From Actinomyces sp. (GTDB taxonomy: Bacteria; Actinomycetota; Actinomycetes; Actinomycetales; Actinomycetaceae), in NCBI GenBank assembly GCA_022649165.1, contig JALCNR010000006.1:62001-126000 (forward strand): a stretch of DNA of 64,000 nucleotides. The letters are read 5' to 3'. Made by a program: the position numbers and the translations under genes. A model generated the notes under the pieces. It did not search any database. It was not told the DNA's origin and was given only the letters and a program-made list of their open reading frames with translations. Position 1 is the first letter of the stretch. Each line of letters opens with the position of its first letter. Positions 44,036 to 53,433 of the stretch are shown piece after piece.

Positions 44036-45287
44036 GCAGATCGAAGGTTCCCAGGCGATGGCGCGCGCCGTTGCGGCCTGCCGCCCCGATGTGATCGCCG
44101 CCTACCCGATCAGCCCCCAGACGCACATCGTCGAGGGCCTGTCCGCGATGGTGAAGAAGGGGGACCTCGGCACCTGCGAGTTCCTCAACGTCGAGTCCGA
44201 ATACGGCGCGATGTCGGCCTGCATCGGCGCCTCGGCCTCGGGGGCGCGCACCTACACGGCGACGGCCTCGCAGGGCCTGCTCTACATGGTCGAGCCGGTC
44301 TACAACGCCTCCGGCCTCGGGCTGCCGATCGTGATGACCGTGGCGAACCGCGCGCTGGGCGCGCCGATCAACATCTGGAACGACCACTCCGACGCGATGA
44401 GCCAGCGCGACTCCGGGTGGCTGCAGCTCTACGCCGAGAACAACCAGGAGGCCGCCGACCTGCACGTCCAGGCCTTCCGCATCGCGGAGGAGCTGTCCGT
44501 GCCCGTCATGGTGTGCATGGACGGGTTCATCCTCACCCACTCCGTGGAGGAGGTGGACCTTCCCGAACAGGAACAGGTCGACCGCTTCCTGCCCCCGTTC
44601 GTCCCCCGCCAGGAGCTGGACCCCGCCCATCCGCTCTCGATCGGCGCGATGGTGGGCCCGGAGGCCTTCACGGAGGTGAAGTACCTCCAGCACATGCGCC
44701 AGCTCGACGCCCTCACGCTGATCCCGCAGGTCCAGGCCGAGTTCGCGGAGATCTTCGGACGCGACTCGGGCGGGCTCGTCCGGCCGTACCGTTGCGAGGA
44801 CGCGGAGACGATCGTCATCGCCCTGGGTTCGGTCCTCGGCACGATCAAGGACGTCGTGGACATCCGTCGAGACGCGGGGGAGAGGATCGGGGTGCTCGGG
44901 ATCACGAGCTTCCGGCCGTTCCCCTTCGAGGCCGTGCGCGAGGCCCTCACGGGGGCCAGGCGCTTCATCGCCGTCGAGAAGGCCTTCAGCCTGGGCATCG
45001 GCGGCATCGTCGCCTCGCACTGCCGCCGTGCCGCCGCGGGCCTGGGGCTGGACGGCTACGAGGTCTTCGCGGGTCTGGGCGGCCGCCCGGTCACCAGCCG
45101 CTCCCTCGACGAGATGTTCGATCACGTCCGGGACGGCGTCCTGGAGGAGCAGACGTTCCTCGACCTCGACCGGGAGCTCGTCGACGCGGAACTCGAACGC
45201 GAGCACCGCACGCGCCGCTCCGGTCCGGTGGCGGAGAACGTCATGCGCGACGCGCATGCGCGCGGCGGCGAATCGATGGGGATCTGA
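44028..45287 (+). CDS. porA: 2-oxoacid:acceptor oxidoreductase, alpha subunit
   Basis: 419 aa. Binds the pyrimidine end of thiamine diphosphate together with the beta subunit. 'QIEGSQAMARAVAACRPDVIAAYPISPQTHIVEGL' is the PorA start motif, read as two consecutive conserved blocks, and 'VESEYGAMSACIGASASGARTYTATASQGL' contains the catalytic Glu region. The C-terminal transketolase-like domain has 'ALGSVLGTIKDVVD'. ATG 44028 overlaps the porG stop. The likely substrate is pyruvate, but other 2-oxoacids cannot be excluded from sequence alone. Confidence 0.9.
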   Translation: MREQIEGSQAMARAVAACRPDVIAAYPISPQTHIVEGLSAMVKKGDLGTCEFLNVESEYGAMSACIGASASGARTYTATASQGLLYMVEPVYNASGLGLPIVMTVANRALGAPINIWNDHSDAMSQRDSGWLQLYAENNQEAADLHVQAFRIAEELSVPVMVCMDGFILTHSVEEVDLPEQEQVDRFLPPFVPRQELDPAHPLSIGAMVGPEAFTEVKYLQHMRQLDALTLIPQVQAEFAEIFGRDSGGLVRPYRCEDAETIVIALGSVLGTIKDVVDIRRDAGERIGVLGITSFRPFPFEAVREALTGARRFIAVEKAFSLGIGGIVASHCRRAAAGLGLDGYEVFAGLGGRPVTSRSLDEMFDHVRDGVLEEQTFLDLDRELVDAELEREHRTRRSGPVAENVMRDAHARGGESMGI

Positions 45288-45301
45288 GGGGGAGGGGCAC
45301 G

Positions 45302-46633
45302 ATGAGCACGACTGAACTCGGAATCCCGGAGGTGCGTGAGACGGAGATCCCGGCCCGCGCGCACGTCAAGTTCTACCAGGTCGGGTCTTACGCGGTGGGC
45401 AACCGGCTGGCGGACGAGGCCGACCGCTCCGTCCAGTCCGATCCGCACCGGCGCAACTCCCTGACGTCGGGCCACCGAGCGTGCCAGGGCTGCGGGCAGG
45501 CGCTCGGCGCGCGCTACGCCCTGGACACGGCGTCGGCGGCCACCGGCGGCGACATCGTCACGATCAACGCGACCGGATGCCTGGAGGTCTTCTCGACCCC
45601 CTACCCGGAGTCGGCGTGGACCGTGCCGTGGCTGCATTCGTTGTTCGGCAACACGGCGGCGGTGGCGGCCGGGGCGGCTGCGGCGATGAAGGCCCTGGGC
45701 AGGCCGACGCGCGTGGTGGCCCAGGGCGGGGACGGCGGCACCGTCGACATCGGCATGGCCTGCCTGTCGGGCATGTTCGAGCGCAACGACGACGTGCTCT
45801 ACATCTGCTACGACAACGGCGGGTACATGAACACCGGCTTCCAGCGTTCGGGCGCGACCCCTCCGGGGGCCCGGACCTCGACGACCCAGCCGGTGGGGGA
45901 GCACCCGGGCAACGCCTTCGGCCAGGGCAAGTTCATGCCCCGCATCGCGATGGCCCATGAGATCCCCTACGTCGCCACGGCGACGGTCGCGGATCTGCGG
46001 GACCTCGAGTACAAGGTGGGCAAGGCGATGCAGGTGCGCGGCGCCCGCTACATCCACGTCCTGGTCCCCTGCCCGCTGGGGTGGGGCACCGCTTCGAACC
46101 GGACCGTCGAGTACGCCCGCCTGGCCACACAGACGGGGATCTTCCCCGTCTTCGAGGCCGAGGGCGGGGAGCTGACCTCGGTGACGAAGATCCGCAGGCC
46201 GATGCCCGTCGAGGCCTACCTCAAGGGCCAGGTCCGTTTCCGCCACCTCTTCAGGCCCGCTCGCGACGAGGAGGCCATCGCTCGCTACCAGGCGATCTGC
46301 GACCGCAACGTCCGCCGGTACGGCCTCATCGACGAGGACGACCTCGACGAGGACGTCCTGGCGCGCGTCCTCGCCGCACCGCGCGACCCGGAGGACCGCT
46401 ACACGTCGATCCTGCACGCGGCCGAGGAGACGACGCTCGGACGGGCCCAGAGGGGCAACGACCCGGAGCGGTCTCAGATGAGCGGCGAGACGGCGGCCAC
46501 CGCGATGACGCCGGAGTCGGCGCGGATCCCCGCCGCCGACCTCCCCCCGAGGGACTCCGGGTCGTCGAACGTCAAGGCCGGCAGCGGTGCGGGACGGGCC
46601 GGCGGGCCCGCCTCCGATGCGGAAGGAAAGTGA
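45302..46633 (+). CDS. porB: 2-oxoacid:acceptor oxidoreductase, beta subunit
   Basis: 443 aa. Holds the thiamine diphosphate and one [4Fe-4S] cluster. Cluster Cys are in 'HRACQGCGQALG', 'NATGCLEVFS' and probably 'VLVPCPLGW'. The TPP motif is 'QGGDGGTVDIGMACLSG...YDN'. The core ends near residue 375; the last ~65 residues are a hydrophilic Ala/Gly/Ser/Pro-rich tail unusual for the family, possibly a flexible tether. ATG 45302 with GGGGGAGGGG upstream, 14 bp after porA. Confidence 0.9.
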   Translation: MSTTELGIPEVRETEIPARAHVKFYQVGSYAVGNRLADEADRSVQSDPHRRNSLTSGHRACQGCGQALGARYALDTASAATGGDIVTINATGCLEVFSTPYPESAWTVPWLHSLFGNTAAVAAGAAAAMKALGRPTRVVAQGGDGGTVDIGMACLSGMFERNDDVLYICYDNGGYMNTGFQRSGATPPGARTSTTQPVGEHPGNAFGQGKFMPRIAMAHEIPYVATATVADLRDLEYKVGKAMQVRGARYIHVLVPCPLGWGTASNRTVEYARLATQTGIFPVFEAEGGELTSVTKIRRPMPVEAYLKGQVRFRHLFRPARDEEAIARYQAICDRNVRRYGLIDEDDLDEDVLARVLAAPRDPEDRYTSILHAAEETTLGRAQRGNDPERSQMSGETAATAMTPESARIPAADLPPRDSGSSNVKAGSGAGRAGGPASDAEGK

Positions 46634-46640
46634 GACATCC

Positions 46641-48317
46641 ATGACCACCACCATCGGCGCGGGTCCCGCGCTCGCGGAGGGGGCGGCGGCGTCCCGGACG
46701 GACACCGAGCCCTTCGCCATCACCCTGGATGTCGGGTCCTCCCTGCGCAATGAGACGGGCTCGTGGCGCACGGAGCGCCCGGTGTACGTCGATCTCCTCC
46801 CCCCGTGCAACAAGGCCTGCCCCGCGGGCGAGAACGTCCAGCAGTGGCTCTCCCTGGCCGAGGAGGGGCGCTACGAGGAGGCTTGGCGGGAGATCATGGT
46901 CAACAACCCGATGCCCGCCGTCATGGGCCGGGTGTGCTACCACCCGTGCCAGACCGCCTGCAACAGGTGCCAGGTCGACGAGGCCGTCGGGATCAACGCC
47001 ATCGAGCGCTTCCTCGGGGACAAGGCGATCGAGGAGGGATGGAAGGTCGCGGTCGACGCGAAGCCGACCGGCAGGACCGTCCTCGTCATCGGCGCGGGGC
47101 CCTCGGGCCTGTCGGCGGCCTACCACCTGCGCCGGCTGGGGCACGAGGTCGTCGTGCGCGACGCCGGCCCGATGGCCGGCGGCATGATGCGCTTCGGCAT
47201 CCCGAGCTATCGTCTGCCCCGCGGCATCCTCGACGCGGAGATCCGCCGCATCGAGGAGATGGGAGTGCGCTTCGAGTTCAACTCGAAGGTCGACAACGTC
47301 GAGGACGTCGTCGGCGGCTTCGACGCGGTCTTCCTGGCCGTGGGCGCACAGATCGGCAAGCGCGCCTACATCCCGGCCGGCGCCTCCGCGAAGGTCATGG
47401 ACGCGATCTCCGTGCTCGGCGAGGTCGCCCAGGGGGAGAAACCCCTGCTCGGCCGGCGCGTCGCGATCTACGGCGGCGGCAACACCGCCATCGACGCCGC
47501 CCGCACGGCGAAGCGCCTGGGCGCCTCCGAGGCGATCATCGTCTACCGCCGCACGCGCGACCGCATGCCCGCCAACGACTCCGAGGTCACCGAGGCCGAG
47601 GAGGAGGGCATCATGATGCGCTGGCTGTCGACGATCAAGCACGTCGACGGCGGCACGCTGACGATCGAGAAGATGGAGCTCGACGAGAACGGCTTCCCCC
47701 AGCCCACCGGCGAGTTCGAGGAGCTCGGGGCCGACTCCCTCATCATGGCCCTCGGCCAGGAGTCCGACCTCGGCCTCATCGAGAAGGCGGAGGGCATCGA
47801 GGTCAGGGATGGCGTGGTCCAGGTCGACCGCCAGATGATGACGGGGGTGAAGGGGGTCTTCGCCGGCGGCGACATGGTGCCCTCGGAGCGCACGGTCACC
47901 GCGGGCATCGGCCACGGCAAGAAGGCGGCGCGCTACATCGACGCCTATCTGCGCGGCACGGCGTACGACCCCGCCCCGAAGCACGCGGACGCCGACTTCT
48001 CCCGGCTCACGCCGTGGTACTACGCGGACGCCCCGCACAAGGTGCGCGCCCGCCTGGAGGGCCCGCGCCGCGCCTCGACCTTCGACGAGGTCGTCCAGGG
48101 ACTCGACGAGGAGTCGGCGGTCTTCGAGGCGCGGCGGTGCATGAGCTGCGGCAACTGCTTCGGGTGCGACAACTGCTTCGGCGTGTGCCCCGACAACGCG
48201 GTGATCAAGATCCGCCCCGGCGAGTACCAGTTCAACTACGACTACTGCAAGGGCTGCGGCATCTGCGCCGCGGAATGCCCCTGCGGCGCGATCTCGATGA
48301 TCCCCGAGGAGGTCTGA
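46641..48317 (+). CDS. GltD-like NAD(P)H flavoprotein fused to a two-[4Fe-4S] ferredoxin (electron subunit of the oxidoreductase)
   Basis: 558 aa. N-terminal Cys region (CNKACPAGENVQQW, 'CYHPCQTACNRCQVDE') as in the glutamate synthase small subunit and NfnB. It is followed by an FAD-binding site 'VLVIGAGPSGLSAAYHLRRLG', a second dinucleotide site 'VAIYGGGNTAIDAARTAKRLG' and 'GVFAGGDMVPSERTVTAGIGHG'. The C-terminus (about 495-558) is a ferredoxin with CxxCxxC-type sets 'CMSCGNCFGCDNCFGVCP' and 'CKGCGICAAECP'. It begins 7 nt after porB with AAGGAA upstream. The fusion suggests electrons from the 2-oxoacid pass through bound clusters to FAD and NAD(P)+, as in Pad-type phenylglyoxylate dehydrogenase, where flavoprotein and ferredoxin are separate subunits (inference). 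Confidence 0.9.
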   Translation: MTTTIGAGPALAEGAAASRTDTEPFAITLDVGSSLRNETGSWRTERPVYVDLLPPCNKACPAGENVQQWLSLAEEGRYEEAWREIMVNNPMPAVMGRVCYHPCQTACNRCQVDEAVGINAIERFLGDKAIEEGWKVAVDAKPTGRTVLVIGAGPSGLSAAYHLRRLGHEVVVRDAGPMAGGMMRFGIPSYRLPRGILDAEIRRIEEMGVRFEFNSKVDNVEDVVGGFDAVFLAVGAQIGKRAYIPAGASAKVMDAISVLGEVAQGEKPLLGRRVAIYGGGNTAIDAARTAKRLGASEAIIVYRRTRDRMPANDSEVTEAEEEGIMMRWLSTIKHVDGGTLTIEKMELDENGFPQPTGEFEELGADSLIMALGQESDLGLIEKAEGIEVRDGVVQVDRQMMTGVKGVFAGGDMVPSERTVTAGIGHGKKAARYIDAYLRGTAYDPAPKHADADFSRLTPWYYADAPHKVRARLEGPRRASTFDEVVQGLDEESAVFEARRCMSCGNCFGCDNCFGVCPDNAVIKIRPGEYQFNYDYCKGCGICAAECPCGAISMIPEEV

Positions 48318-48333
48318 GCCGTCTGAGCCCGAT

Positions 48334-48380
48334 CCGGGAGCGCCCGTGGCTGGGCTGTGGCCTGCCACGGGCGCTCCCGG
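48334..48380. terminator. Perfect 17-bp hairpin between the por operon and iolG
   Basis: 48334-48350 pairs perfectly with 48364-48380 around a 13-nt loop. It separates convergent transcription of the oxidoreductase operon and the first inositol dehydrogenase gene. Confidence 0.8.
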
Positions 48381-48402
48381 GTGTCGGCGGGACCGCGTCC
48401 GC

Positions 48403-49398
48403 TCAGAGGCGGACGACGGTGCCTGTGCGTGCGGACTCCGCGGCGGCCTCGGCCACGCGCAGGGCGGCGGCGCCGTCCTCGATGCCGGGGCTCGGGCGGC
48501 GGCCTTGTGCGATCGCGGCGACGAAGGCGTCGAGTTCGCGCGCGTAGGCGGCCTCGTAGCGCTCGAGGAAGAAGTCGAGGTAGGGGTCCTGCGCCTCGGT
48601 GAGTGTCGCGGTGTTGCGGCGCACCGTCGTGGGGCGCACGTTGTCCGCGGTCAGCGAGCCGAGTGTGCCGAAGGCCTCCAGGCGCTGGTCGTAGCCCGAG
48701 GCGCAGTGCCGCGAGTTGGTGATCGTCGCGGAGACGCCGGCGGCGTTGGCCAGTGTGACGATCGCGCCGTCGAAGTCGCCGGTGTCGGCCAGCTCCGGAT
48801 CCAGGTGCTGGCCCAGGGCGGAGACGGTGGCGATGTCGCCCAGGAAGTAGCGGGCCGTGTCGAAGTCGTGGATCGTCATGTCCTTGAAGATCCCGCCGGA
48901 GACGGCGATGTACTCCTTCGGGGGGGCCGCCGGGTCGCGTGAGATGATCGTGACCTGCTCCAGCGTGCCGATCTCCCCGGCCTCGACGGCGTCGTGGACG
49001 GCCTGGAAGGACGGGTCGAAGCGGCGGTTGAAGCCCATCATGACCGCGGGCGCGGAGTCGCCGGCCTCGGCCAGGCGCCGGCGCAGCTCGTCGACGGCGG
49101 CGGAGTCCATGGCCACGGGCTTCTCGCACAGGGCGGGTTTTCCGGCGCGGACGGCGGCGAGGATGTGGTCGACGTGCAGGGGGGTCGGCGAGCAGATGAC
49201 GATGGCATCGACCTCCGCGTCGGCGAAGACGGAGTCGACGTCGGCGGTGGCGCGGGCGCCGTGGGCGCTGGCGACGTCCGACGCCGCCTCGAGGACGACG
49301 TCGCCCACCACCGCCAGCGTGGTGGACGGGTTCTGAGCGATGGAGCGGGCGTGGACGCGGGCGATCCGTCCGGCTCCGATGAGTCCGATTCTGAGCAC
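48403..49398 (-). CDS. iolG: Inositol 2-dehydrogenase, Gfo/Idh/MocA family
   Basis: 331 aa. NAD-dependent oxidation of myo-inositol to 2-keto-myo-inositol. The Rossmann motif is 'IGLIGAGRIARVHARSI', with K93 in CEKPVA and the IolG-type D173/H177 pair in 'KDMTIHDFD'. The GTG at 49398 has AAGGAAG about 7 nt upstream; a longer in-frame start at 49452 is not conserved. Divergent from a second IolG-type gene across about 310 bp that carries a predicted operator of the iol regulator. It could act on a stereoisomer (scyllo- or D-chiro-inositol) instead. Confidence 0.88.
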   Translation of the reverse strand: MLRIGLIGAGRIARVHARSIAQNPSTTLAVVGDVVLEAASDVASAHGARATADVDSVFADAEVDAIVICSPTPLHVDHILAAVRAGKPALCEKPVAMDSAAVDELRRRLAEAGDSAPAVMMGFNRRFDPSFQAVHDAVEAGEIGTLEQVTIISRDPAAPPKEYIAVSGGIFKDMTIHDFDTARYFLGDIATVSALGQHLDPELADTGDFDGAIVTLANAAGVSATITNSRHCASGYDQRLEAFGTLGSLTADNVRPTTVRRNTATLTEAQDPYLDFFLERYEAAYARELDAFVAAIAQGRRPSPGIEDGAAALRVAEAAAESARTGTVVRL

Positions 49399-49707
49399 GG
49401 GGCACTTCCTTGTGAGGGTCGATCTGATGCTGCTGTCATGCCATGTCAGCACTGCAAGGGTACACGTCCGGACAATGTGATGCGGGTTCTGGCTTCTCTT
49501 CGGAGAACGGGTGCCGAGGCCGACGATGAGCAGATCATCCGGATGGCGTGATTGTACTCACATGCGACGTCATGTACTATGACCGTCATCACATGGGACC
49601 AAAGTCGGCCGCGTGTGGTGGAGACATGCGGGTTCCGGTCGTCGCTGACCGGGACAAGGACCTGGACAATCGAATGTCGGACCGTTGTCAACGAAGGGCG
49701 GGACGGG
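49399..49707. promoter_or_regulatory. Divergent promoter region of the two IolG genes
   Basis: AT-richer than the flanks. It holds the operator-like site at 49462-49477; GGACAA half-sites at 49652-49657 and 49664-49669 with TTGTCA at 49685-49690; and CATGGGACCAAAGT (49592-49605), a 14-mer that recurs with one change before iolA. An in-frame extension of iolG2 through this region (from 49552) is unlikely to be translated. Confidence 0.5.
49462..49477. promoter_or_regulatory. Predicted iol operator A (iolG promoter)
   Basis: ACACGTCC/GGACAATG, the weakest member of the 16-bp family found before the iol transcription units. It overlaps a possible -10 (TACCCT on the minus strand) of iolG. Confidence 0.4.
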
Positions 49708-50736
49708 ATGGAGAATCGCGCGGCGGACCGGGTGGGAATCGCTCTGCTCGGATCGGGGAGGATCGGGGTCGGACACGCCCGGGCGCTCAGCGGCGTTCCC
49801 GGCGTCGACCTGACGGTCTGCGACGTCGACGTCGGGCGCGCCGAGAGGGTCGCTTCCGAGCTGGGCGCGCGGCATCGCGCGATCGAGGAGGTCTTCTCCC
49901 GGGGGGCCGGCATCGACGCGGTGGTGATCGCGACGCCGACCTCGACGCACGAGGAGCTGATCCTCCGATGCGCCGACGCAGGGGTCCCCTTCTTCTGCGA
50001 GAAGCCGGTGGCGCCGGACCTGGAGGGCACCCGCCGCTGCATTGAGGCGGTGAGGGCTGCGGGCATCGCGTCGCAGATCGGTTTCCAACGGCGCTTCGAT
50101 CCGGGCTACGCCGAGGCGCGCCGCCGGGTGCGGGCGGGCGAACTGGGCGAGATCCACCGCATCCACATGCTCACCTGCGATCAGCATCCTCCCCAGGAGC
50201 AGTTCGTCGCGACGTCGGGCGGGATCTTCCGCGACTGCCTGATCCACGACTTCGATGCGCTCCGCTGGGTGACAGGCCACGAGGTCGAGTCCGTGTTCGC
50301 GACGGGCGCGGTGCGCGGGGACCCCTTCTTCGAGACCTACGGCGACGTCGACGAGGCCGTGGCCGTGCTGCGGATGGACGACCAGACCCTGGTGACGGCG
50401 CAGACCTCGAGGAACAACGGCCAGGGATACGACGTGCGGATGGAGATCTCGGGAACGCGGGCGAACGCCACGGTCGGCCTGGAGCCGAAGGTGCCGCTGG
50501 TCAGCGTGGAACCGGGCGCCGCCTTCCCGGACGCCGATCCGTGGGTGGACTTCATCGCCCGTTTCGAGGCGTGCTACGGAGCTGAGCTGGCGGCGTTCGT
50601 CGACGTCGTGCGCGGGAAGACCCCGAGTCCGTGCCCGATCGATCAGGCGCTGGAGGCGTTGAGCATCGCGGTGGCCGCCACCCGCTCCTGCCAGGAGGGC
50701 CGTGTCGTCCGACTGTCCGAGATCCGCGAGAACTGA
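49708..50736 (+). CDS. Second IolG-type dehydrogenase, Gfo/Idh/MocA family
   Basis: 342 aa. Paralog of the divergent iolG with the same key residues: Rossmann 'IALLGSGRIGVGHARAL', K99 in CEKPVA, and D176/H180 in 'RDCLIHDFD'. ATG 49708 gives the family length and has GGGCGGGACGGG upstream. It is 9 bp before the ABC importer genes and probably heads that operon, so a role in oxidising the imported inositol isomer is likely. Which paralog acts on myo-inositol cannot be told from sequence. Confidence 0.85.
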   Translation: MENRAADRVGIALLGSGRIGVGHARALSGVPGVDLTVCDVDVGRAERVASELGARHRAIEEVFSRGAGIDAVVIATPTSTHEELILRCADAGVPFFCEKPVAPDLEGTRRCIEAVRAAGIASQIGFQRRFDPGYAEARRRVRAGELGEIHRIHMLTCDQHPPQEQFVATSGGIFRDCLIHDFDALRWVTGHEVESVFATGAVRGDPFFETYGDVDEAVAVLRMDDQTLVTAQTSRNNGQGYDVRMEISGTRANATVGLEPKVPLVSVEPGAAFPDADPWVDFIARFEACYGAELAAFVDVVRGKTPSPCPIDQALEALSIAVAATRSCQEGRVVRLSEIREN

Positions 50737-50745
50737 GAGGTGGGC

Positions 50746-52302
50746 ATGATGTCGGAGGAGAAGACGGCGGCGGATGGTCCGGAGGTGACGCCGCTCATCG
50801 AGGCCTGGGGGATTTCGAAAAGGTTCCCCGGTGTCCTCGCACTGGACGATGTGCGCTTCAGGCTGCTTCCGGGTGAGGTCCACGCGCTGGTGGGCGAGAA
50901 CGGCGCGGGGAAGTCGACGCTGATGAAGATCCTGGGAGGGATCCACCAGCCCGACGCCGGCGTCATCAAGGTGGGCGGCCAGGCGACCACGATGAGCGGC
51001 CCGCTCGACGCGCAGAACAAGGGGATCTCGGTCATCCACCAGGAGCTCAACCTGATGCCGGACCTGACGGTCGCGGAGAACATCTTCTTCGGCCGGGAGC
51101 CATGGGTCGGGACGCGGTTCACCCTCTCGGACAGGAGGCTCTATGCCCAGACCCGCGAGCTCCTGGACAGGGTCGGCCTCGATCTCGATCCAACGGCGAA
51201 GGTCGGCAACCTGACCGTCGCGATGCAGCAGATGGTCGAGATCGCGAAGGCGCTGTCCTTCGACTCGAAGGTGCTCATCATGGACGAGCCGACCGCGGCC
51301 CTGACCGATCGCGAGGTCGAGGCGCTCTTCGAGGTCATCCACGACTTCGTCAGCCCCACGACGGGGGTCGTCTACATCTCGCACCGCATGGAGGAGATCA
51401 AGCGGATCTCCGACACGATCACCGTGATGCGCGATGGCCGCTGGATCTCGACGGGTCCCGCGGCCGAGCACTCGATCGACGACATCATCGCGAAGATGGT
51501 CGGCCGCCACCTGGTCTCGAACGTCCGCCCCGAGCCTCTGCCGCCGGGGCGCGACATCGTGCTCAGGGTGAGCGGCCTGAGCACGAAGGAGCTGGTGAGG
51601 GATGTCTCCTTCGAGGTGCATCGCGGCGAGATCCTCGGGTTCAGCGGTCTGGTCGGAGCGGGACGGACGGAAGTCGCGCGTGCCGTCATCGGCGCCGACC
51701 CGACGACTGCGGGCGAGATCGAGGTCTTCGGCAAGAAGGTGCAGATCAAGAGCCCGGAGGACGCGGTCCGGCACTCCATCGCGTACCTGTCTGAGGACCG
51801 GAAGCGCTACGGGCTGCTCCTGGACAAGGATCTCGTCGAGAACGTCGCGCTCCCCTCGTACCGGTTGTGGTCGCGGGGCACCGTCGTCGACGACTCGAAG
51901 GCGCAGGGCACGGCCGAGACGTACATCGGCCGCCTGCGGGTCAGGACGCCGGGGCTGTCGCAGCTGGCCAAGAACCTGTCGGGGGGCAATCAGCAGAAGG
52001 TCGTCCTGTCCAAGTGGCTGGCACGTGACTGCGACATCCTCATCTTCGACGAGCCCACCCGCGGCATCGACGTCGGGGCGAAGGACGAGATCTACGACCT
52101 GCTCGACCAGCTGGTCGACGAGGGCAAGTCCATCATCGTCATCTCATCGGAGATCCCGGAGATCCTCCGCGTCGCCCAGCGCATCGTCGTGATGTGCGAG
52201 GGACGGGTCGCGGGCGTCGTGGACAACGCCGACGCCACCCAGGAGTCCATCATGGCGCTGGCCACCAGCCAGTCAACCTCTACCTTGAAGGAGTCAGCGT
52301 GA
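50746..52302 (+). CDS. Sugar ABC importer ATPase, RbsA/MglA type (probable inositol)
   Basis: About 518 aa with two fused ABC domains. The first has Walker A VGENGAGKST and 'LIMDEPTAALTDREVEAL'. The second has a degenerate Walker A 'GLVGAGRTE', signature 'LSGGNQQKVVLSKWL' and 'LIFDEPTRGIDVGAKDEIY', the normal pattern of the CUT2 (ribose/xylose/inositol) class. ATG 50746 (or 50749) follows GAGAGGTGGG; GTG 50740 overlaps that site and is less likely. The stop overlaps the permease start (GTGA). Confidence 0.93.
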   Translation: MMSEEKTAADGPEVTPLIEAWGISKRFPGVLALDDVRFRLLPGEVHALVGENGAGKSTLMKILGGIHQPDAGVIKVGGQATTMSGPLDAQNKGISVIHQELNLMPDLTVAENIFFGREPWVGTRFTLSDRRLYAQTRELLDRVGLDLDPTAKVGNLTVAMQQMVEIAKALSFDSKVLIMDEPTAALTDREVEALFEVIHDFVSPTTGVVYISHRMEEIKRISDTITVMRDGRWISTGPAAEHSIDDIIAKMVGRHLVSNVRPEPLPPGRDIVLRVSGLSTKELVRDVSFEVHRGEILGFSGLVGAGRTEVARAVIGADPTTAGEIEVFGKKVQIKSPEDAVRHSIAYLSEDRKRYGLLLDKDLVENVALPSYRLWSRGTVVDDSKAQGTAETYIGRLRVRTPGLSQLAKNLSGGNQQKVVLSKWLARDCDILIFDEPTRGIDVGAKDEIYDLLDQLVDEGKSIIVISSEIPEILRVAQRIVVMCEGRVAGVVDNADATQESIMALATSQSTSTLKESA

Positions 52303-53372
52303 GCACCACACCGGTCACGGAACCGAAGACGGCGGGCGACGGCGTTCCCGCCGGAACGGAGCCCTCCCCGCGACGCGCCTCGGCGCAGAGGTCGCCGGGC
52401 GCCACCCTGCAGGCCTTCGTGCGCAAGCACTCCTCACAGGTCCTGGTCGTGGTCTCGGAGCTGATCCTCATCGCGGGCTTCTCGATCGCGAGCCCGTACT
52501 TCCTCCAGATCAGCAACTTCTCGGCGCTGCTCCTGGACGCCTCCGTCTACATCCTGCTGGCCCTGGGCCTCACATTCGTCATCGCGACCGGAGGGATCGA
52601 TCTGACGCCCGGCTTCGGGATCGCCTTCACCAGCGTGTGCCTGGCGCTGGTGATGACCAAGTGCTTCAACGCGGGCCTGCCGGTCTGGTTGTGCGTGACG
52701 CTGGGCGTGCTGGCCGGTGTGCTCTCCGGAGCGTTGATGGGGTCGGCGAACGGGGTGATGGTCGCCTACCTCCGCATGCAGCCGATGATCGCCACGCTGG
52801 CGATGATGCTCGTCGCGTGGGGACTGGCGATGGTGCTGTCGGGGACCTCCGCGATCCCCCTCACGCAGTTCCCCGGATTCCTCCTGCTGGGGCAGGGCCG
52901 TGCGGTCGGGGGGATCACCAACGCCGTCTGGCTGTGCCTGATCGCCGCGATCATCGCCGCGTTCCTTCTCAACAAGACGCTCATCGGCCGCTACGCCCTG
53001 GCCATGGGCTCCAACGAGGAGGCGACCCGGCTGTCCGGTGTCAACGTCACGCGGTGGAAGTTTAGGGTCTATGCGCTGGCCGGCTCGTTCACGGGCCTCG
53101 CCGGCGTGCTGATGGCCTCGCGGTTGGCCTCGGGTAAACCGGATGTCGGCCAGTCCTATGAGATGTACGCCATCGCGGCGGCGGTCCTGGGCGGAGCCTC
53201 GCTTCTGGGCGGGCGAGCCTCGGTGTTCGGCTCCGTCGTCGGCGCGATCCTCATCGCGACGATCCGCAACGGCGCGGTGCTGATGGGCATCCCCGACCAG
53301 TGGCAGAAGGTCCTGCTGGGAGTCGTGGTGCTCGCTGCCGTCTACCTCGACGTCCGGCGCAAGGACCGGTGA
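52299..53372 (+). CDS. Sugar ABC importer permease, RbsC type
   Basis: 357 aa. After a ~40-residue hydrophilic lead come about ten membrane helices. 'ALGLTFVIATGGIDLTPGFG' and 'GRYALAMGSNEEATRLSGVNV' (the EAA-like ATPase contact) are CUT2 permease signatures. GTG 52299 overlaps the ATPase stop, with GAAGGAG upstream. Only one permease gene is present, so a homodimer is expected, as for RbsC. Confidence 0.93.
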   Translation: MSTTPVTEPKTAGDGVPAGTEPSPRRASAQRSPGATLQAFVRKHSSQVLVVVSELILIAGFSIASPYFLQISNFSALLLDASVYILLALGLTFVIATGGIDLTPGFGIAFTSVCLALVMTKCFNAGLPVWLCVTLGVLAGVLSGALMGSANGVMVAYLRMQPMIATLAMMLVAWGLAMVLSGTSAIPLTQFPGFLLLGQGRAVGGITNAVWLCLIAAIIAAFLLNKTLIGRYALAMGSNEEATRLSGVNVTRWKFRVYALAGSFTGLAGVLMASRLASGKPDVGQSYEMYAIAAAVLGGASLLGGRASVFGSVVGAILIATIRNGAVLMGIPDQWQKVLLGVVVLAAVYLDVRRKDR

Positions 53373-53433
53373 ATCGCAGGAACTGGTCGCCGCGGCCCGC
53401 GGCGACCGACACAAGGCACAACGAGAGGAAGTC

